Origin: Primula veris
Lineage: Eukaryota > Streptophyta > Magnoliopsida > Ericales > Primulaceae
DNA: 64,000 nucleotides
Assembly: GCA_963682055.1 (NCBI GenBank)
Contig: OY821741.1
Span: forward strand, 7,571,501 to 7,635,500
Reading direction: 5' to 3'
This document shows, one piece after another, positions 1 through 10,653 of the stretch. The position numbers and the translations under genes are program-made. How positions within the stretch are numbered: position 1 is the first letter of the stretch; the number at the start of each line of letters is the position of its first letter. The notes under the pieces are model-generated. The model ran no database searches. It was not told where the DNA came from and worked only from the letters and a program-made list of their open reading frames with translations.

Positions 1-4
1 GGGG

Positions 5-2644
5 ATGAAGGTATTAGCGAAGGACAGCAAACTTCCAGGCTTGAAGTATGTCAACCTCGATATGTGTGAAGGTTGCATCTTCGGAAAGCAGAAGAAAGTG
101 AGCTTCCGGAAAGGTGGAAAAGCTCCCAAGGAGGAGAAGCTAGCACTGGTCCACTCAGACGTATGGGGACCATCCCCAGTAACCTCACTGGGAGGAGCTC
201 GGTACTATGTGACCTTCATCGATGATTCGACGAGGAAAACATGGGTCTACTTCTTGAAACACAAGTCTGAGGTGTTTAAGAAATTCCAAGAATGGAAGGC
301 CATGGTCGAACTAGAGACCGGGAATAAACTCAAGTGTTTGAGGTCCGATAACGGCGGAGAGTACATTGATGCGAAGTTCGTAGAGTTCTGTGCTCAGAGA
401 GGCATTCGAATGGAGAAGACCATCCGAAGAACGCCACAGCAGAATGGCGTGGCCGAGCGAATGAACCGAACAATCAATGAGCGTGCTAGGAGTATGAGAC
501 TGCAAAGTGGGTTGCCCAAAGCCTTGTGGGCACATGCAGTAAGCACGGCGGTTTACCTCATTAACCGCGGACTCTCAGTGCCCCTAGAAAGGAGGATTCC
601 CGAGGAAGTGTGGATAGGAGAGCCTATCTCGTATGAACACTTGCGAGTGTTCGGTTGTCTGTCATATACCCATGTCGACATAAATGAACGTACCAAGCTT
701 GACTCGAAATCCAAAGTGTGTTACTTTGTAGGGTACGGTGGAGCTGAATTCGGATATCGCTTCTGGGATGGTCAAGCAAAGAGGATCATTCACAGTAAGG
801 ATGTCATCTTCAATGAAAGCATTTTGTACAAAGATCGTCAAAATGTAGTGGTGGAAGAAGATGCGCTCCCGTCCGAGGAAAGTGGTATGGTCGACATGAA
901 TGCGTTTCCAAGAATGTTGGAAAATGACATTGAAGATGAGCCGGTGGTGCTCGACAACCGACCAGCAGATGCTGAAGAGGCCGAGGAGCTGCCCCAAACT
1001 CCCCGACCTGAATTGGGCCGAGGTCATCGCGTGAGGAGACCTCCTGCCCGATACTCTCATTCCCTGCATTACATATTGCTCAGTGATGCAGGAGACCCCG
1101 AAAGTAGAGAAGAAGCTCTGGAGCTGAAAGAGTCGAGCAAGTGGGAGCTCGCGATGAAGGATGAGATGAAGTCACTTGAGAAGAATGTGACTTGGCAGTT
1201 AGCCGAACTGCCCAAGGGGAAGAGGGCACTGAGCAATAAATGGGTGTTCCGACTGAAGGAGGAACAAAACGGCACGAAACGGTATAAGGCACGCCTAGTA
1301 GTCAAAGGGTTCCAGCAAAAGGCAGGAATTGACTACACCGAGATCTTTTCACCAGTCGTTAAGATGACGACTATTCGGCTATTGTTGAGCATTGTTGTAA
1401 ATGCGAATCTTCATCTTGAGCAGTTAGATGTGAAAACTGCCTTTCTCCATGGAGATCTTGATGAGGAAATTTACATGCTACAACCTGAAGGGTTTGTCGA
1501 AAAGGGAAAAGAGAAACTGGTCTGCAAACTGAGAAAGAGCTTGTACGGGCTAAAACAAGCACCACGGCAGTGGTATAAGAAGTTTGACAGTTTCATGGCG
1601 GATACCGGGTTCCAAAGAAGTGATAGTGATCACTGCTGTTTCGTGAAGAGATTTGCGAACTCTTCGTACATCATACTACTTTTGTATGTAGATGACATGT
1701 TGCTCGCCGGGTCGAGCCTTGTTGAGATTAACAAGGTGAAGCAACAGTTGGCGAAACAGTTCGAGATGAAGGATTTGGGTGCCGCAAATCATATCCTTGG
1801 TATGAGGATATCCCGAGGAAGGGATGGGTCCCTGTTTCTGTCGCAAGCCGAGTATGTGAAGAAAGTGTTGGCACGGTTCAGCATGAGTGATGCCAAAGCT
1901 GTAGGCTCACCGCTAGCCGCACACTTTAGCTTGTCGAAGAAACAATCACCCTCAGACGAGGAAGGAAAGGATCGTATGTCGAACATACCCTACGCTTCAG
2001 CAATTGGTAGCTTGATGTACGCTATGGTGTGTACAAGACCGGACATTGCCCATGCAGTGGGAGTTGTCAGTCGTTGCATGAGTAACACAGGAAAGCACCA
2101 TTGGGAAGCTGTGAAGTGGATATTGAGATATCTCTCGGGTACCGTGAGTTTGGCATTATGTTTCCGAAAGACCTCGGAAGGCCTGCACGGCTATGTGGAT
2201 GCTGACATGGCCGGTGATCTGGACAGCCGAAAGAGCACAACGGGATGTGTTTGTACCTTCGGTGGTACTGCTGTGAGTTGGACATCTAAGTTGCAAAAGA
2301 TTGTTGCATTGTCGACCACAGAGGCTGAGTACGTCGCGGTGACGGAAGCAAGCAAAGAGATGATTTGGTTGCAAGGTTTCTTAAGGGAGCTCGGTCAGAA
2401 AACCGACAAGGGAGTTCTGCACTGTGATAGTCAAAGTGCAGTTCAGCTAGCTAAGAATCCTGTATTCCATTCACGCACAAAGCACATACAGATTCGTTAC
2501 CATTTTATCCGGGCTGTTCTAGAAGAAGGAATCTTCGCGCTAGAAAAGCTTGAGGGCGCTAAGAACCCCGCCGATATGCTAACGAAGACTGTTACAATCG
2601 ACAAACTGAGGCTGTGTGCAACCTCAGTAGGACTCCAAGCATGA
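5..2644 (+). CDS. Ty1/copia retrotransposon Gag-Pol polyprotein, 5'-truncated by window edge
   Basis: An 879-codon open frame runs to a stop at 2644. The domains come in copia order. A GAG-pre-integrase zinc-finger remnant (C21, C24) is followed by the integrase core with D52 (HSDVWG), D115 (RSDNGGEY) and E151 (NGVAERMNR), which is DD35E spacing. The reverse transcriptase has YVDD at about residues 561-564, and RNase H follows (TTEAEYVA, then HCDSQSAVQLA). Integrase before RT marks Ty1/copia rather than Ty3/gypsy. The frame is unbroken, so the copy is young or conserved. Gag, protease and the 5' LTR would lie left of base 1, so the ATG at 5 is probably an internal methionine. The opposite-strand ORFs here are shadows. 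Confidence 0.95.
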   Translation: MKVLAKDSKLPGLKYVNLDMCEGCIFGKQKKVSFRKGGKAPKEEKLALVHSDVWGPSPVTSLGGARYYVTFIDDSTRKTWVYFLKHKSEVFKKFQEWKAMVELETGNKLKCLRSDNGGEYIDAKFVEFCAQRGIRMEKTIRRTPQQNGVAERMNRTINERARSMRLQSGLPKALWAHAVSTAVYLINRGLSVPLERRIPEEVWIGEPISYEHLRVFGCLSYTHVDINERTKLDSKSKVCYFVGYGGAEFGYRFWDGQAKRIIHSKDVIFNESILYKDRQNVVVEEDALPSEESGMVDMNAFPRMLENDIEDEPVVLDNRPADAEEAEELPQTPRPELGRGHRVRRPPARYSHSLHYILLSDAGDPESREEALELKESSKWELAMKDEMKSLEKNVTWQLAELPKGKRALSNKWVFRLKEEQNGTKRYKARLVVKGFQQKAGIDYTEIFSPVVKMTTIRLLLSIVVNANLHLEQLDVKTAFLHGDLDEEIYMLQPEGFVEKGKEKLVCKLRKSLYGLKQAPRQWYKKFDSFMADTGFQRSDSDHCCFVKRFANSSYIILLLYVDDMLLAGSSLVEINKVKQQLAKQFEMKDLGAANHILGMRISRGRDGSLFLSQAEYVKKVLARFSMSDAKAVGSPLAAHFSLSKKQSPSDEEGKDRMSNIPYASAIGSLMYAMVCTRPDIAHAVGVVSRCMSNTGKHHWEAVKWILRYLSGTVSLALCFRKTSEGLHGYVDADMAGDLDSRKSTTGCVCTFGGTAVSWTSKLQKIVALSTTEAEYVAVTEASKEMIWLQGFLRELGQKTDKGVLHCDSQSAVQLAKNPVFHSRTKHIQIRYHFIRAVLEEGIFALEKLEGAKNPADMLTKTVTIDKLRLCATSVGLQA

Positions 2645-2810
2645 GGCTCAGGGTCGCCGCTACACTAGAAGAATGAGTAACTCGCCGATGACGGCAGAGT
2701 ATCAATTACTATACAACGATACCGATGGGAGCATTCTGCTCGGAGGAGCACAGTGAGTTCGGTGGTCGGGGATATCTGAAGTTCTTTTTGAAGCACTCGA
2801 CATTTGACTC

Positions 2811-2822
2811 CAAGTGGGAGAT
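2811..2822 (+). other. Polypurine tract of the copia element
   Basis: The purine-rich CAAGTGGGAGAT directly precedes TGTTGAG. This is the usual junction between the plus-strand primer site and the 3' LTR in plant copia elements. It lies 167 bp after the polyprotein stop. Confidence 0.7.
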
Positions 2823-3176
2823 TGTTGAGTTGTGGAGGCAAATGAGGTTTGGCCATGTCTTCTTTCTATCCCACATCGCCTGGAATTGTAATATGACCCA
2901 TGTTGGGTTCTATTTATATGCCCCAATATCTTGTATTTTAATTACACCTACACAAACACATCTATATTATAAAGAGAGAGTTCTAGTTGCGAGAGAACCA
3001 TAGCTTTGTGTTTAGCTAGATTACAATTGTAATCCTCTTTTAATATATATATATATAAAGTGCCACGTGTAGCGGCCCGGAGACGTAGCCAATTTGGGTG
3101 AACTCCGTTATCAAAGAGTGTGTGCTCGGTTTAAGTTTTCTGTCTTTCTTTGTGTTCGCCTGTATCGACCCTAACA
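2823..3176 (+). repeat. 3' LTR of the copia element
   Basis: The segment starts TGTTGAG right after the polypurine tract and ends CCCTAACA, giving TG...CA ends. It contains a TATA-like TATTATAAAG near 2965, an AT microsatellite near 3045 and a G-box-like CCACGTG near 3063. The left edge could instead be the second TGTTGGG at 2901, which pairs better with the right end. The 5' LTR is outside the window, so neither boundary nor a target-site duplication could be checked. Confidence 0.65.
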
Positions 3177-3975
3177 TTCTCATCTCATTAGAATTCATAT
3201 AAAACATCAATCTCTCCCCTTTGAACTATCTGGTTTCATCCATATTATCAACAATTGAGACTTTCCAAGTCGGCACCTCACTTCCCGATTTCCACCCGAA
3301 CATACAACTTCAACTTGACTTGGTTAATTTACACCCATGTCTTGAAGCCGACGTCCATCAATTCAGTGATGAAACTAGAAATAATGTTCTTTTCTTATGG
3401 GTCCAAGTATGCTGAAAGGGTAAAATGGATAAAAATATAAATCTAAGATTTATGTTAAAAGATTGAATTTGCTCAATATAAGGGTGCTGGATTAATCACT
3501 TTTTATCCTGTGTTCCTTCAATTAATGCATAAGTTTACATTAGAAAAAACTGAAATGTTGTAAGCAAACCAAATTCAAAGGACTAAATAAAAATTCAATA
3601 AAAAAATACAAAAGCAAGTGTGAAGATATTAAATTTACATTAATGGATGAGGGAAGGTGTTTGGTAACAGGGTGTGCATAAATAAAATAAAAATGCATAT
3701 CTACTCGAACTCTCTTGACCACTTGATGAAGCAAACTATTAATATATTGACACATCAACACACAAACTACTGGTTTAGTCAAAGTCATATTCGATGTGTG
3801 CAAAAAAGCCTGGACCGTAATATACTTGTATAAAATTTAATCATTTTTTTTTATAAAAAAGTCATAATGTTGTTTGTTTCCTCGAAATAAAGGCACGTTG
3901 AAGTTGAAGGACAAGTTGTCAAGTACTATACAGTAATATTCATATTATTTTGATGTATTCAATACATAATAATAA
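3177..3975. other. Intergenic, AT-rich, no gene seen
   Basis: Only short frames without recognisable similarity occur here (for example 3221-3415 and 3540-3803). I see no repeat structure. Confidence 0.6.
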
Positions 3976-4155
3976 TAAAAAAAAAAATCAGCATCATAAT
4001 TTTTTTTCGATTATGTTACTAAAGTGGTTGTGACTAAATTTTAGCAACAAATAACAATATAATTTGTTGCTAAACTGTTTGTTAAAATTTAGCCACAAAC
4101 ACTTTAGCAACATAACCAAAAAAAATTACGATACTAAATGATTTTTTTTTTTCTT
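3976..4155. mobile_element. Palindromic MITE
   Basis: The segment is an imperfect inverted repeat over its whole length. The left arm (from about 3992, CATCATAATTTTTTTTCGA) pairs with the right arm ending near 4134. The core stem carries TTTAGCAACAAA / TTTGTTGCTAAA around 4040-4072. Poly(A)/poly(T) extends the arms outward. There is no coding capacity and no clear target-site duplication. Confidence 0.65.
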
Positions 4156-4440
4156 GTAGATGGGGGGTATTCATTCTTTTTGGTAGGTATTCGTAAACCA
4201 TATGAAATTGTCTAATTTTTTTCCCTGAAACTTGATATTCATATATTTTGATACATGTTATTTGTAAATATTTGAATGAATAATGATGTAATGTAATATT
4301 CTATCTAGCATTTGATAAGTATTAAACCCTATGAAATTGCCTAAATTTTTTTTCCCTGAAACGTGTTTACAATTTTGTCTAGTTTAGTTTAGTTATCTAT
4401 GTGAGACTAGTAGCTGAGTGTCACGTGGATGTTTGTTTTT

Positions 4441-4659
4441 CACTAAAAAAAAAAAAATAAAATAAAAAAAATAAAATAAAAAAATACCCAAATAGCGATT
4501 AGTGACGATATTTTTTGTTACGAGCTTATTAGCGACGATTTTTGTGACGGTTTTGTGACAGTTTAGTCAATTTGCGACAGATTTGTGACAATTTTTTAAA
4601 TTAGTGACAGACTTACGACAGATTTTGATTCTCACTAAATCAAACATTATTTTATAGTA
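4441..4659 (+). mobile_element. CACTA-type MITE, copy 1
   Basis: The element starts CACTAAAAAA and ends TTTTATAGTA, a decayed CACTACAAAA / TTTTGTAGTG pair, flanked by the 3-bp duplication TTT. The interior carries the degenerate short motif TTTGTGACRG / GCGACAG several times, as expected of subterminal transposase-binding repeats. It is the same family as the copies at 6064, 7792, 9243 and 40232. It has no transposase. Confidence 0.8.
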
Positions 4660-5379
4660 TTTGTAATTAACATAGGAATAATAATGATGAATCGATCATT
4701 ATTAAATCAGAGGTTTTATCAATATATCATCTGTGCTATAATTTCATATCTCTAACACCTCTACCGAAGACGGAAAAAATAACCAGAATAAGGAATGTGA
4801 AGCGTGATTTTTCGTAGTGATAAAAAAAATACAGATAGAAAATCTTGAAGAGAAAAGGCAACAAAACATGATTTTCCGTGTTAGAAACATAATCATCCTG
4901 AAACTTTGTTTAGGGTATATAATTTCCTAAAAAAACATGATTTAAATTTGATTATCTCTTAAATCATAAGAATGTAACTAGTTGTTCACTATATTATTGT
5001 ATTATTCATATATATAAATGAGAGTATTTCATAAATATATTTCATATATTATATTCTAAATTTTTAATTATATTAACATTTCTCGTTTCCCATTAAAAAT
5101 TAGCATGCATTTTTCGTTTTCGTTTCCCGTATCGTTTACCGCTTTCGTTTCCCGAATCGATGACTATGGTTAGAAAGGAGTTCTATTCGTGACAACTTAT
5201 ACTAGTAGTGTAAAAATTATTTATAATTCTTTTATAAATATTAATTCATTAAAAATATAATAAATATTTCTCATTAATATGGTCCATATACATTCCATGA
5301 GTTATGTAATTTATGATTTAAACATAAATTTGTGAGTTAATAAACTCTACATTTCCAACATAATGATCGGTTGAAATTG
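4660..5379. other. Intergenic, no gene seen
   Basis: AT-rich spacer. Near 5105-5160 there is a short repetitive CGTTTCCCG stretch; nothing else is recognisable. Confidence 0.5.
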
Positions 5380-5660
5380 ATCCTACCTTGATGGACGGTA
5401 TAGATCGAAAGTATATGAAGAGTCTCGGGTCCTTCTCCTACCTATATAAAGGACACAATACCATCTCAATTTGTGTCAAAAATATACACACAAAAACAAC
5501 ACATAAAGTAGTGTATGATAGGCGAAGGAGGTGAAACTCAAGTCTCCAACCCCGGCGATCTATCTCCGCCATACGAACTCAATTCTCAAATACTGTCGTT
5601 TTAAATTACAAAGTTTGCCGCCCTTCCGCATGACTCAAGGTATGTGTTTCAACACACCAA
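5380..5660 (+). promoter_or_regulatory. Orphan promoter/leader-like segment, possibly LTR remnant
   Basis: A strong TATA box (TATATAAA, 5443-5450) is followed by an A/C-rich leader and a possible splice donor CTCAAG|GTATGT at 5639/5640. This resembles the U3-R-U5 part of an LTR or a captured promoter. No open frame follows and no LTR ends were found, so the identity is uncertain. Confidence 0.35.
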
Positions 5661-5805
5661 TTACAATTAATATTGTATGATCATCATGTAGAAAAAGATC
5701 CTAAATAGTTATGTTAATAATGTGTATAACATAACAATAATATAAGTTGTAATTAATTTACAAGCAGGACTACTTAGATGTGAGCATAGAGCACCCACGT
5801 AAACA

Positions 5806-5964
5806 GGACAAGGGGTGCCAGACTATACATTTAATATAGTCTGGAAAATTATCTCTGTGGCACCATTGAATTCTTACAGTCTGTGAGCCCTTCTGTTGAT
5901 CCAATGGTGCCACAGAGAAGAGTTTTTCAGACTATACATTTAGTATAGTCTGGCTCCCCCTCTG
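5806..5964. mobile_element. hAT-like MITE with nested palindromes
   Basis: The 8-bp direct repeat CGTAAACA flanks the element exactly (5798-5805 and 5965-5972). The ends are inverted repeats (GGACAAGGGGTGCC against CAGAGGGGGAGCC), compatible with hAT. Each arm contains its own short palindrome around CCAGACTATA...TATAGTCTGG, and the arms pair again through TCTCTGTGGCACCATTG. It is non-coding. Confidence 0.8.
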
Positions 5965-6063
5965 CGTAAACATATGTTAATATTTAAAATGGTGTAGTCA
6001 TTGCTTGAAACTGAAGCCATGAGTTTTGATTTAGTATGAGTACCAGAAAAATGAACAAATATA

Positions 6064-6249
6064 CACTACAAAATAATGTTTGATTTAGCGAGAGTCAAAA
6101 CCTGTCATGAGTCTGTCACTAATTTAAAAAGCTGTCACAAATCTGTCACAAATTGACTAAATTGTCACAAAACCGTCACAAAAACCGTTACTAATAAGTT
6201 CGTAAAAAAAAAAATATTGCAATCGCTATTTAATTATTTCTTTTTAGTG
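6064..6249 (-). mobile_element. CACTA-type MITE, copy 2 (inverted)
   Basis: The ends are CACTACAAAA and TTTTTAGTG, flanked by the duplication ATA (6061-6063 and 6250-6252). The interior is the reverse complement of the copies at 4441 and 7792, including the repeated CTGTCACAAA motif. Confidence 0.85.
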
Positions 6250-7791
6250 ATAGTATAAAGACATAAGTTGACTTTTTAATCTTCATAATTACTCAATCGT
6301 TTATGACGCAAAGGGTCCCTTATTTATACATCCACATTTATTATTTTTATCATCAAAATCCAATTAAATAAGCGGTTATAAAAGTATACAACCAGCGTTC
6401 TTGTGTATATCCGTTTCCATTCAATTATCCATTACAAAATTACATGTAATTTTAACCGGTTAAGAAGTTGTATCAAAATTATCGGAATGAAATTTTTTAA
6501 AAATTGATCATATAGTTCAAATGTTAAATTTTATGATTAGATTTTAAAAAAAATTCATTTTAACAATTTTGATACAAATTATAAACCGATAAAAATTGCA
6601 TATATAATTTCGTAATGAATAATTAAATATAAACGAAGAAAGTAGTAATTAATATATTTTTCAAGACACATGAACCGTGATGTACGAAAAACTATGAAAA
6701 CAAGGTCGCTTCAAGTTATATTATATTCCATAAAAAAGTCCATTCTTAACAAAATTAGCTTGTCTAGTTTCAACAAAACAAATTTATTTTATATTTGTAT
6801 TAGGTATAACTTTAATTAATCAATCAGTAATAGTCCCCCTAATTTGAAGAAGGTCGCATGCATTATCTGGAAAAAACTTACTGTAAATTACAGAAATAAT
6901 TATAAGTGACTAGCTAGTAGATAATTTATACACACAAAGCAGTCCCTTTTTCTTCATTTGTGTCTTGATATATATTATATCCTATTTTACCACTATGTTG
7001 ATAAAAAATATTATTATAAGAAAGACTAACACTTTATTATATATTGTTATTATTCTTTTGATTTATGGACGTATAAACTATATATTTACGTCCTAAGTTT
7101 GGTAAAATAAATGTTTCAATTGAAATGAAGTTCTAGCAACGACTGAAATTTTGTTACAAACGACAGAAACAAACGATGTAAATTGTAATTAGCCGGGTGT
7201 AAATAGTATTTTATTCTATGTACTCGAGACCATGTGTAGCAATAACAATATTAAAAAATGTACTCTTAAAATACCACATAAATGGGAAGTGTTCTCTGAC
7301 TTACGGTACAGTAACTAGTTAGGGACAGTCGATGGTTGCAGTCTCTTATTTTGAAAAATATTAACGAAAAAATAGATTATTCCTATTTATTTTGATCAAA
7401 ACATTTAAATTTTAATATTTCTGTCTCAATCCGTGTGACAACTTCATATGAGATATAATTATTTTTTATAGAAAATCCGCCCCCGTATTTTAAAATATTG
7501 GTTCCGCGACCGATGACTTATATATACATGAGATACATAGTCGTTTCTAGGGCTTTGGGAGCTGTAGACCACCATAAATTTGGGGTTTTTTTGTTGTAAA
7601 CTAAAAAAGTTATTTTAGTTAAATATTTCGATATACACTCATAATGACACTTAACTGGACAATAATACCAATTAAATTTGTCCAAAATTCTCGTAATAAC
7701 CGGAAACAAGTCATATTACTAAGTATAAGTTAGTATTTTTATAAATAAATGACCAAAAATTCTTTAAAAACAGCCTTTTTTTTACATTTAA
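6250..7791. other. Intergenic, no gene seen
   Basis: AT-rich spacer with no supported open frame. The short frame at 7518-7709 has no recognisable content. Confidence 0.5.
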
Positions 7792-7984
7792 CACTACAAA
7801 AAAATACCAAAATAACGACGGGATTAGTGACGGCATTTTTTGTTACGAGCTTATTAGCGACGGTTTTTGTGACGGCGTTGTGACAGTTTAGTCAATTTGC
7901 GACAGATTTGTGACAGCTTTTTAAATTAGCGACAGGCTTGTGATAACTTTTGACTCTCACTAAATCAGACATTATTTTGTAGTG
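7792..7984 (+). mobile_element. CACTA-type MITE, copy 3 (best preserved)
   Basis: The terminal inverted repeats CACTACAAAA / TTTTGTAGTG are perfect, and the duplication TAA (7789-7791, 7985-7987) flanks them. The interior has the subterminal GTGACGG / GCGACAG repeats. This copy is the best reference for the family in the window. Confidence 0.9.
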
Positions 7985-9242
7985 TAATATGGGACCAAAA
8001 CAATACATTATTTGATTCTTGATAATAAGTTATTTGAAACTTAAGTGTAATAAAATATGTGATTATACAAATAAATCAAAATTTATATAACAAAATTAAA
8101 AGATATTTTCTTAAAAAGGATCAAATGTGTTAACTTTTTAAAAAAACAGTTATTTTGTGATGCATAGCTCAAATAATAATTTTATTAAAACTATGAGTTT
8201 CTTCAATTGTAATAACATATGTATTTATAAAAAAAAGTTTAACAAGATTTGAACCCAGGTTGAGCATGCAACAAATACTAAGGTTTCACTCACCAACCAT
8301 TTGCACAACTAAAATTTAAATAAATTGAACTGTTAAATACATATTTCATATTTTAACAGAATTGGGGGCCTAAAATTAGCCGGTTTTTCAGGGGATTCTA
8401 GGCCCATGCCTCTTGGGCCTATTCCTAAATCCGACCCTGATGAGATATGTTTACGTTATTAGTTTGTGTATGCCAATCCATGTGGAACCTAGATTAAAAT
8501 ACCATCTTCTATTTCTAAACGGATTGGTTTTGGCTGCCTAGAATTTTTCATAAGAGTCTGTCGTGTTTTTTAAAACGAGTAGATAAAATACAATTTCATC
8601 CGAAAATCAATAAAAAGTTTGAAAAAATTTATATATTGTATTAACATATGGAAAAACAATTATATGAACTCGATTCACTATTATTTAGGCTGTGACAATC
8701 AATGGTATTTTTTAGTTTGAATTTTGAATTAATTTTTGGTTAGATATTTTTAGGTTCATTAACATGTGTTAGGTTTTTAGTATTTTTTACTTTTATTTTT
8801 GAATTAATTTTTGGTTAGATTCAAAGTTTTTAATATGCGACACACCCAAAATAACAGTGGACTAGATTAACGGTAGTGTTAATCGTTAGACGTTGATTTC
8901 AAAATATTAAAACCAAAATTTAAAACCAAAAGGAACGCAGGCAGATCCTTTATAAACATATACCTAAGATCCAGTTCATTCATACAAATCAAGCCAAATC
9001 TATTCAAGGCAATGGAAATAATAGCTTTTCTTGCCAATGTTTTTGGGTTCACTGAAAAGTGAAAATCCACACCAGAAGTAGTTGTTGCATTTTATTTCCC
9101 TCTCTTTTTTCTTAAGAAAATTCTTAAGAAAAAACATTTATTGTTAGTATACTTGTATGGGAACACTGACATGTGAATTTGTTACTACTACAAGCTAGCA
9201 TAGTTAAGTCCCACACATTTGACAAGTCGCCTTACAAACAAT
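7985..9242. other. Intergenic, no gene seen
   Basis: AT-rich spacer. Around 8235-8420 there is a more GC-rich patch of likely decayed transposon origin. A short minus frame at 8879-9070 has no recognisable domain. Confidence 0.45.
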
Positions 9243-9415
9243 ACTCAAATCGTGACGGTATTAGTGACGGTATTTTTTGTTACGAGCTTATTAGCAACGG
9301 TGACGAATTTGTAACAGTTTAGTCAATTTGCAACAGATTTGTAACATATTTTTAAATTAGTGATAGGCTTGTGACAGTTTTTTACTCTTATTAAATGAAA
9401 AATCATTTTGGAGTG
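9243..9415 (+). mobile_element. CACTA-type MITE, copy 4 (decayed ends)
   Basis: The interior matches copies 1 and 3 (GTGACGG start, GTTACGAGCTTATTAGC, TTTAGTCAATTTGC). The left end has mutated to ACTCAAATCG, and the right end survives as TTTTGGAGTG. No convincing target-site duplication remains, so this is an older insertion. Confidence 0.65.
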
Positions 9416-9594
9416 TCAGTTCTTACTAGTACTATATAGACAATAGCTAGCTAGCACAATACCTTTTTCCTGATAATTGAATTCCCCTACATTGGAAAAT
9501 CATGAGTGATTTTTACAATATATATACTAGGGTATCCCATGTGGATATCAAGTAGTGTGTCCATATACACATGTGTGTATTGTGTACCACACAT

Positions 9595-9679
9595 GGGCTT
9601 GCTCGACGGGCGGGCTTGCTCGACGGGCGGGCTTGCTCGACGGGCGGGCTTGTTCGACGGGCGGGCTTGCTCGACGGGT
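9595..9679. repeat. Five 17-bp GC-rich tandem repeats
   Basis: The unit GGGCTTGCTCGACGGGC is repeated five times head to tail; one copy has a single C-to-T change and the last ends in T. The GC content is far above the surroundings. The array lies about 220 bp upstream of a TATA box, in the place where LTR U3 enhancer repeats usually sit. Frames across it on both strands only translate the repeat. Confidence 0.9.
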
Positions 9680-9689
9680 TTTTAACTCT

Positions 9690-9777
9690 TCGGGAAAAGC
9701 GTGCATGTTCGGAAAAAAGTGCGTCTGTTCGGGAAAAGCGTGCCTGTTCGGAAAAAGTGCGCCTGTTCGGAAAAAGC
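9690..9777. repeat. 19/20-bp tandem repeats, alternating variants
   Basis: Four and a half units begin at 9690, 9709, 9729, 9748 and 9767. Two forms alternate, TCGGGAAAAGCG and TCGGAAAAAGTG, suggesting a dimeric higher-order unit. It directly follows the 17-bp array. Confidence 0.85.
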
Positions 9778-9889
9778 TTCCAGCAAAGCTGTAACTGTTG
9801 CAATAAATATGATTTGATTGCAAAGTTAATACTGCAGTTTTGAATTTCGAAAACTGACAGTAGTAAAGTGACCTTAATAGCTGAGATAC

Positions 9890-10653
9890 TCAGCAAGCCT
9901 ATAAATAGGCAGACCCCCCACATGTCAAACACACAACATTCTGAAATAAAATACAGAAGCATATATCATCTCTCAAAAACAGCATTACATTTTAGAACCA
10001 GAGAGAACCACCCACCAACAGCTCGACCTTGACTCGTCGCCAGTTTCCGGCGAGTCATCCGAGACGTTGTACCTTGGGATCGAAGCGCCAACGCAACCAG
10101 AAACCTTAAGGTGGTTGGGCGAATATCGGTTAAGGGCATACTGTTAACAGTAGCCTCGTCTTATTTTATTCTATTCTGTCCATTTCATTTACGTCTTTTA
10201 ATTCTGTCCATTTCATTTACGCATTCAATTCTGTCCTTTTTTATTTTAGTATTTCAATTGCTGTCCTTAGCTGTAGATTTATATTCTGTTTGTACTTATC
10301 TGTAATTAGTTTAAAGTTCTGTTTTTTGCTGTAATTACTATTCTGTAATTTAATTCTGTAATTAGAATAGTTTCAATTCAGTCCTGTAATTTCAATTTCA
10401 AACAGAACAGTCCGGCTGTTAAGTTTGTACTTTCCAGTCCGGCAGTTTCTATTTATTGCAATTCAGTACATCAGATTATTAATTAATAATAATCTGATAA
10501 CGTTTGCTTTAATTATTTTCAGTACCTACATGTTGTAATCAGTTTATTGTATTTCATTTGGAAATTAATAAAGATTACACTGGTTTTAATTAATTCTTGT
10601 TTAGTCCTTTTATTATTATTAATTGTTATTTCGTACACGGAAACCAACACTCT
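9890..10653 (+). repeat. LTR-like transcription unit (TATA to poly(A) signal)
   Basis: A TATA box (TATAAATA, 9900-9907) is followed by a leader of about 200 nt, T-rich DNA with repeated CTGTCC motifs, an AATAAA at 10567-10572 and an end at ACCAACA (10653). With the tandem repeats upstream this looks like a solo or truncated LTR with U3, R and U5. No matching TG start or target-site duplication was found, so the left boundary is unknown. No protein is encoded. Confidence 0.4.

Noticed and set aside
311..2374. Minus-strand frames across the copia polyprotein
   Set aside because: They are antisense shadows of a strong coding region and have no domain of their own.
8230..8420. tRNA-like phrase TTTGAACCCAGG
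   Set aside because: No cloverleaf or anticodon arm could be built around it.
9595..9777. Tandem repeats as a CRISPR array
   Set aside because: The units are contiguous without spacers, and the genome is a plant nuclear one.
9513..9962. Arg/Pro-rich protein encoded on the minus strand across the 17-mers
   Set aside because: The composition simply reflects the GC-rich repeat; frames exist on both strands.
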